From: Thermotogota bacterium
Lineage (GTDB): Bacteria > Thermotogota > Thermotogae > Thermotogales > Thermotogaceae
Length of the DNA: 64,000 bases
Assembly: GCA_030550515.1 (NCBI GenBank)
Contig: JAUQPE010000023.1
Location: 1-64,000 of the forward strand
Reading direction: 5' to 3'
The translations under genes and the position numbers were made by a program. Positions 57,963 through 64,000 of this stretch are shown piece by piece. Each line of letters opens with the position of its first letter. Positions within the stretch are counted from its first letter, which is position 1. The notes beneath the pieces are model-generated. The model was given only the letters and a program-made list of their open reading frames with translations, made no database searches and was not told where the DNA came from.

Positions 57963-58511
57963 ATGGAATGGAGAGTTGAACTTGCAGAGATCGAGAAAAG
58001 GAAGCGTTTTTTCCTGGAAGGAGAATTCAAAATGGACGGCATAGAACTCGATGTAGGCTATTGTAGATTCATCGAACCGATAAAAGTGAAGATGGTTGTT
58101 GCAAAGACCAAGGACGGCTTCACGGTGGGTGGTTACGTGAAAACAGCCCTCGAACACCCGTGCACGAGGTGCCTCAAACCGACGAGACTAGAAATAAACG
58201 GTGTGATAGAAGCGCTTTATCTTCCAGAGAGCATGAGAAAAAATGTAAAAGAAGAAAGGCTTGAAACTTTAAAGAACATCGTATACTATCATGAAACGGA
58301 GTTCGATCTTTCGGAGCGCATAGTGGAGGCAATAGTGGTTGAGGTCCCAGAAAAAGTGCTCTGTAAGCCTGACTGCAAGGGGTTGTGTCCCTTTTGTGGA
58401 GCGGACCTCAACGAAGAGGAAAACCACGTCTGTGATAAAATGATCGACAGTGTGGACAGTCGCTTCGAAGCTCTTTTGAAGTTGAAAGAAAAACTCAAGG
58501 AGGTCAGATAG
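57963..58511 (+). CDS. YceD/DUF177 23S rRNA accumulation protein
   Basis: A 182-residue protein of the DUF177 family, found next to rpmF in most bacteria and needed for normal 23S rRNA in E. coli and plants. Cysteine pairs in PCTRCLKP and CKPDCKGLCPFCGADL suggest metal binding. The frame opens at 57936, but ATG 57963, 8 nt after GAGGTG, is the start. It is the first gene of the rightward operon and ends 3 bp before rpmF. Confidence 0.92.
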   Translation: MEWRVELAEIEKRKRFFLEGEFKMDGIELDVGYCRFIEPIKVKMVVAKTKDGFTVGGYVKTALEHPCTRCLKPTRLEINGVIEALYLPESMRKNVKEERLETLKNIVYYHETEFDLSERIVEAIVVEVPEKVLCKPDCKGLCPFCGADLNEEENHVCDKMIDSVDSRFEALLKLKEKLKEVR

Positions 58512-58514
58512 AGT

Positions 58515-58697
58515 ATGGCTGTTCCAAAGCAAAAGAGGTCACGTTCCAGGACACACCACAAGAGGGCAAAGATCTACAGGGCGGTCAAAGTCACCGTCGA
58601 AAAGTGTCCAAACTGTGGCGAGTACAAGATGCCTCACAGAGTTTGTCTGCATTGTGGTTACTACAACGGAAGACAAGTTTTGGAAATAGCGGAGTGA
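58515..58697 (+). CDS. rpmF: Ribosomal protein L32
   Basis: A 60-residue ribosomal protein: AVPKQKRSRSRTHHKR, then a zinc ribbon CPNCGEYKMPHRVCLHCGYY with four cysteines. It lies between DUF177 and plsX, the standard bacterial arrangement linking ribosome and lipid synthesis. ATG 58515. Confidence 0.98.
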   Translation: MAVPKQKRSRSRTHHKRAKIYRAVKVTVEKCPNCGEYKMPHRVCLHCGYYNGRQVLEIAE

Positions 58698-58701
58698 TCC
58701 C

Positions 58702-59685
58702 GTGAGGATCGCCGTTGATGTCATGGGTGGTGACAGAGCGCCCGATGAAGTCCTGAAGGGCGCTCTTTTAGCTCGTGAGGAACTCGGTTGCGAGATAGTC
58801 CTCGTTGGACCTGAGGCAGTGGTGAAAGGAAAAGGCGTTCAGTTTGTGGTAGCGGAAGACGTGGTGAAGATGGACGACAAACCCTTAGAGGTGCTCAGAA
58901 AGAAAAACTCTTCCATGCATGTGGGTCTTCAACTTTTGAAAGATGGTTCAGTCGATGCCTTTGTGAGCGCGGGTGCCACGGGTCCCTTGTTTCTTGGCTC
59001 GACGACAATCGTGGGAAAACTTGAATGCGTTGAGAGACCAGCAATAGGCGTCGCCGTTCCTTCGCTGAGGGGATTCACCGTTTTGATAGACGCCGGTGCC
59101 AACGTTAAGGTGAGGCCAGAACACCTTGTGGATTTCGCCTACATGGGAATCGCCTACGCCAAGGTACTGGGTGTGGAAGATCCAAAGGTGGGTCTTTTGA
59201 ACATAGGCACGGAGGAGTTGAAAGGTTACGAGGAGCTGAAAAAGGCGCACGAACTCTTGAAAGAACGCTTCGGTGAGAGGTTCGTCGGAAACGTGGAAGG
59301 TCACGATGTAAACCTTGGAACGGTGGATGTGGTCGTCACGGATGGTTTTTCCGGGAACGTTGCGTTGAAAACGATGGAAGGCGTCGCAAAACTCGTCTTG
59401 GCGACCATGAAGGACTCGATAAAGAAAGGGGGATTCCTCTCGATTCTTGGGGCGATCCTCATGAAGAAGAGTTTCAAACTCATGTCCGAAAAACTCGACC
59501 CCAGATCTTACGGTGGAACTTTCATACTCGGGGTGAACGGTGTTGTGGTGAAGGCACACGGTTCGTCGGACGCGAAGGCGATAAAGAACGCGATAAAGGT
59601 GGCCAAAAGGGGCGCTGAGCTGGGTATAGTTGAGGAGATCAAGAGAGGTGTTGGAAATGTGCGGGATAGTGGGGATGGTCGGTGA
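58702..59685 (+). CDS. plsX: Phosphate acyltransferase PlsX
   Basis: A 327-residue enzyme that makes acyl-phosphate from acyl-ACP for phospholipid synthesis. It begins RIAVDVMGGDRAPDEVLKGA and has SAGATGPLF, VGLLNIGTEE, VVVTDGFSGNVALKTMEG. The start is GTG 58702, 4 bp after rpmF. The 3' end overlaps glmS by 29 bp. Confidence 0.96.
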   Translation: MRIAVDVMGGDRAPDEVLKGALLAREELGCEIVLVGPEAVVKGKGVQFVVAEDVVKMDDKPLEVLRKKNSSMHVGLQLLKDGSVDAFVSAGATGPLFLGSTTIVGKLECVERPAIGVAVPSLRGFTVLIDAGANVKVRPEHLVDFAYMGIAYAKVLGVEDPKVGLLNIGTEELKGYEELKKAHELLKERFGERFVGNVEGHDVNLGTVDVVVTDGFSGNVALKTMEGVAKLVLATMKDSIKKGGFLSILGAILMKKSFKLMSEKLDPRSYGGTFILGVNGVVVKAHGSSDAKAIKNAIKVAKRGAELGIVEEIKRGVGNVRDSGDGR

Positions 59686-61477
59686 GAATTTGAAGGTGGA
59701 AGACCTCGTAGTGTCCCTCCAAAAGCTCGAGTACAGGGGTTACGATTCCGCTGGAATCGCTTTTTTAGGGGATGAATTCGAAGTTTTCAAGAAGAAAGGA
59801 CCAATAGACATACTCAAGAACGGTTTGAAAGAGAAAGGGAGTAAGGGTTTTTTGGTGGGAATCGCCCACACCCGCTGGGCCACTCACGGGGAACCAAACG
59901 ACGTGAACGCACACCCTCACACGGATTGCAGGAACGAGATAGCCGTTGTTCACAACGGTATCGTAGAGAACTTCCGGGAGATAAAAGAGTACCTGATCTC
60001 GAAAGGTCACAAGTTTTCATCCGAAACGGACACGGAGGTCATCGTGCACCTGATCGAAGAAGAGTTCGAAGGAGACCTGCTTCAAGCTGTGATGAAAGCG
60101 GTGAGAAAGCTGAGGGGAGCTTACGCGATAGCCGTGATGCACAGGAAGGTAAAGGACTTGATAGTTGCGGCAAGGAGAGGTAGCCCCTTAGTCCTGGGGG
60201 TTGGGAACGGAGTGGGGCTGTTGGCGTCGGACGTGACACCCTTGCTGAGGTACACGAGAAACGTGGTTTTCTTGGAAGATGGGGATGTGGCCGTTGTGAA
60301 GAAGGATGGATACGAAATCTACGACATGGACGGCAACAAGTGTGAAAGGAAAGTTTACTACATAGACTGGGACGAAAAAGCGGCTGAAAAGGGTGGCCAC
60401 AAGCACTTCATGTACAAAGAGATCCTGGAAGACCCCCAGGCGCTCGTCAACGCCCTCGTCGGGAGGGTCAAAGGTGATAGGGTGGTACTCGAAGAGCTGG
60501 AACCGGTGGAAGACTTGCTCAAAGGAATCAAGAGGATCAAAGTGGTTTCCTGTGGTACCAGTTATTACGCTGCGTTGGTGTTCAAGTACTTCGTGGAGAA
60601 TTTCACGGACATAGATGTCGACGTGGATGTGTCCTCCGAGTTCAGGTACAAGAGACCGCACGTTCGAGAGAACGACGTGCTCGTAGCCATCTCCCAATCT
60701 GGGGAGACAGCCGACACTTTGGAGTCGGTGAGGCTTGCAAAAAGACACGGAGCCAAGATTGTGTCGGTGGTGAACGTTGTCGGCTCCACTTTGGACAGGG
60801 AGTCGAACGTGTCCATCTACATGAATGCGGGGCCAGAGATAGGTGTCGCCGCCACAAAGACTTACGTCGCTGAACTGGGAGTTTTGTACCTGCTGGGGTT
60901 GAAGATAATAGAGCTCAACGGTGTCTGGAACGAAGAAACAAAGACGGTGTTGGACAGACTCGTGAGGATGCCAGAACTTTTGGAAAACGTGCTCAGGAAA
61001 GATCCTCAGATAAGGGAACTTTCGGAAAAGTACAAAGATTACAACCACTTCATGTACATAGGAAGAAATTACGGGTATCCAACCGCTTTGGAAGGCGCTT
61101 TGAAGCTCAAAGAGATCTCGTACATACACGCCGCGGCGTATCAAGCCGGTGAACTGAAACATGGTCCGATAGCCCTCCTCGATCCAAACTTCCCAGTTTT
61201 TGCTGTGATACCAGACGACTCGCTCTTCTTCAAGACGAAGAACAACGTCATAGAAGCCCGCTCTAGGAACGCGAAGGTGATAGCACTTGGTACAGAGGGG
61301 AACAAAAGCCTCTACGAGATAGCCGACGACGTGATATTCGTTCCGCCAACCCACGAGAGCTTGTATCCCCTCATGATGGCTCCCGTGATACAGCTCTTCG
61401 CCTACCACATAGCGGACATGAAAGGGTTGGATCCGGACAAGCCAAGAAACCTCGCAAAGAGTGTCACAGTTGAATGA
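59657..61477 (+). CDS. glmS: Glucosamine-fructose-6-phosphate aminotransferase
   Basis: A 606-residue enzyme that makes glucosamine-6-phosphate, the entry to UDP-GlcNAc. Cys2 of MCGIVGMVG is the N-terminal nucleophile, which fixes the start at ATG 59657 within plsX. HTRWATHGEPNDVNAHPH is the glutaminase loop. Two sugar isomerase domains follow (SCGTSYYAAL, SQSGETADTL, and a C-terminal KSVTVE). The long antisense open frame over it is a shadow. GlmM at 17938 performs the next step. Confidence 0.97.
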   Translation: MCGIVGMVGENLKVEDLVVSLQKLEYRGYDSAGIAFLGDEFEVFKKKGPIDILKNGLKEKGSKGFLVGIAHTRWATHGEPNDVNAHPHTDCRNEIAVVHNGIVENFREIKEYLISKGHKFSSETDTEVIVHLIEEEFEGDLLQAVMKAVRKLRGAYAIAVMHRKVKDLIVAARRGSPLVLGVGNGVGLLASDVTPLLRYTRNVVFLEDGDVAVVKKDGYEIYDMDGNKCERKVYYIDWDEKAAEKGGHKHFMYKEILEDPQALVNALVGRVKGDRVVLEELEPVEDLLKGIKRIKVVSCGTSYYAALVFKYFVENFTDIDVDVDVSSEFRYKRPHVRENDVLVAISQSGETADTLESVRLAKRHGAKIVSVVNVVGSTLDRESNVSIYMNAGPEIGVAATKTYVAELGVLYLLGLKIIELNGVWNEETKTVLDRLVRMPELLENVLRKDPQIRELSEKYKDYNHFMYIGRNYGYPTALEGALKLKEISYIHAAAYQAGELKHGPIALLDPNFPVFAVIPDDSLFFKTKNNVIEARSRNAKVIALGTEGNKSLYEIADDVIFVPPTHESLYPLMMAPVIQLFAYHIADMKGLDPDKPRNLAKSVTVE

Positions 61478-61499
61478 CTGGGGGTGGGAGGAAGTGGTG

Positions 61500-61829
61500 T
61501 TGGACGTGTTGAGGAAGATCATGAAGATCATAAATGACAAAGGCGGGGAAAACCCCGTAGTCTTGGACATGAGGCGAACGCCAATTCCCACAGAGTACTT
61601 TGTCATAGTCACCGCTAACTCTTACACACACATGAGAGCCATGCGCGACGAGCTCGTAGACTTCATTAAAAGTTCTGGGATCCCAATCATATACTACGAT
61701 AGAGGTGACCAGTACGAGTGGTCGCTCATAGACATAGGAGACATCGTGATACACATCTTCACGGAGAAGGGTAGGGAATTTTACGATCTGGAAGGACTTT
61801 GGTTCGACGCGGAGAGAGTGAGATTGTGA
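61500..61829 (+). CDS. rsfS: Ribosomal silencing factor RsfS
   Basis: A 109-residue protein that binds L14 and blocks 50S joining in starved cells. It has [31 protein letters not shown] and GDVVIH-like [21 protein letters not shown]. The frame is open to 61461, but GGGAGG at 61486-61491 sets the start at TTG 61500 (or GTG 61497). It lies 22 bp after glmS and 10 bp before clpX. Confidence 0.92.
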   Translation: MDVLRKIMKIINDKGGENPVVLDMRRTPIPTEYFVIVTANSYTHMRAMRDELVDFIKSSGIPIIYYDRGDQYEWSLIDIGDIVIHIFTEKGREFYDLEGLWFDAERVRL

Positions 61830-61839
61830 CGGTAGGAGG

Positions 61840-64000
<2,161 letters not shown>

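Noticed and set aside
60188-61612. A 474-codon minus-strand open frame
   Set aside because: Antisense shadow of glmS, whose motifs are complete on the plus strand.

Overview
The window comes from a thermophilic bacterium of the Thermotogae, most likely a Pseudothermotoga or Thermotoga relative. The grounds are a reverse gyrase, a single 16S-tRNA-Ile-tRNA-Ala-23S-5S operon, a FabK-type fatty-acid operon, strong GGAGG Shine-Dalgarno sites matching the 16S 3' end, frequent TTG/GTG starts, and a gene order (reverse gyrase, ahcY, rex, leuS, deoB, folC, ruvA ... glmS, clpX, tsaD) that I recall from Thermotoga maritima. Base composition looks near 50% G+C. Genus placement is inference.

Layout. 0-1.8 kb: a GGDEF protein. 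1.9-6.5 kb: comB facing a fabF-fabZ-fabK-bioY-fabD operon. 6.6-13.0 kb: pyrG, a PHP phosphoesterase, an MraY/WecA-like protein without its catalytic acids, and a giant O-antigen-ligase-like protein. 13.1-22.1 kb: tRNA-Ala(CGC), peroxiredoxin, a secreted metallophosphoesterase, a histidine kinase/HD-GYP response regulator pair, glmM, nitrilase, radical SAM and holA. 22.2-28.2 kb: a lipoprotein, a TM1266-like regulator and the leftward rRNA operon with its promoter, boxA-like sites and processing stems. 28.2-40.8 kb: two leftward operons, acpP-DUF89-yitT-priA and leuS-rex-DUF4911-yqeG-ahcY-reverse gyrase. 40.9-52.9 kb: deoB-folC-ruvA, a leftward envelope group (DUF368/PopT-like, TPR protein, pseudo-lipase, polyprenyl synthase, bifunctional nuclease), rdgB, lgt, a RemA-like gene, a flavin protein and alkaline phosphatase. 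53.0-57.3 kb: a CM-prephenate dehydratase with an extra N-terminal domain, a large orphan P-loop protein and an LUD protein. 57.3-57.96 kb: a 620-bp gene-free region. 57.96-64 kb: a rightward housekeeping operon, DUF177-rpmF-plsX-glmS-rsfS-clpX-tsaD, cut by the window end.

The most important non-coding element is the 620-bp region. It carries ten copies of a box close to AAACTTACCAC, in two arrays with exact 11-bp phasing, next to an A+T-rich inverted repeat. I interpret it as the chromosomal replication origin. Genes to its right all run right, and most to its left, including the rRNA operon, run left. This fits leading-strand orientation away from an origin.

The strongest candidate for undescribed protein biology is the 623-residue orphan next to it. 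Its P-loop resembles HPr kinase/PEP carboxykinase. Secondary candidates are catalytically incomplete envelope proteins (the MraY/WecA-like protein and the pseudo-lipase), priA and rdgB with apparently non-canonical start codons, and a regulator gene placed directly behind 5S rRNA. All assignments are by reading sequence and remembered family motifs; no searches were run.
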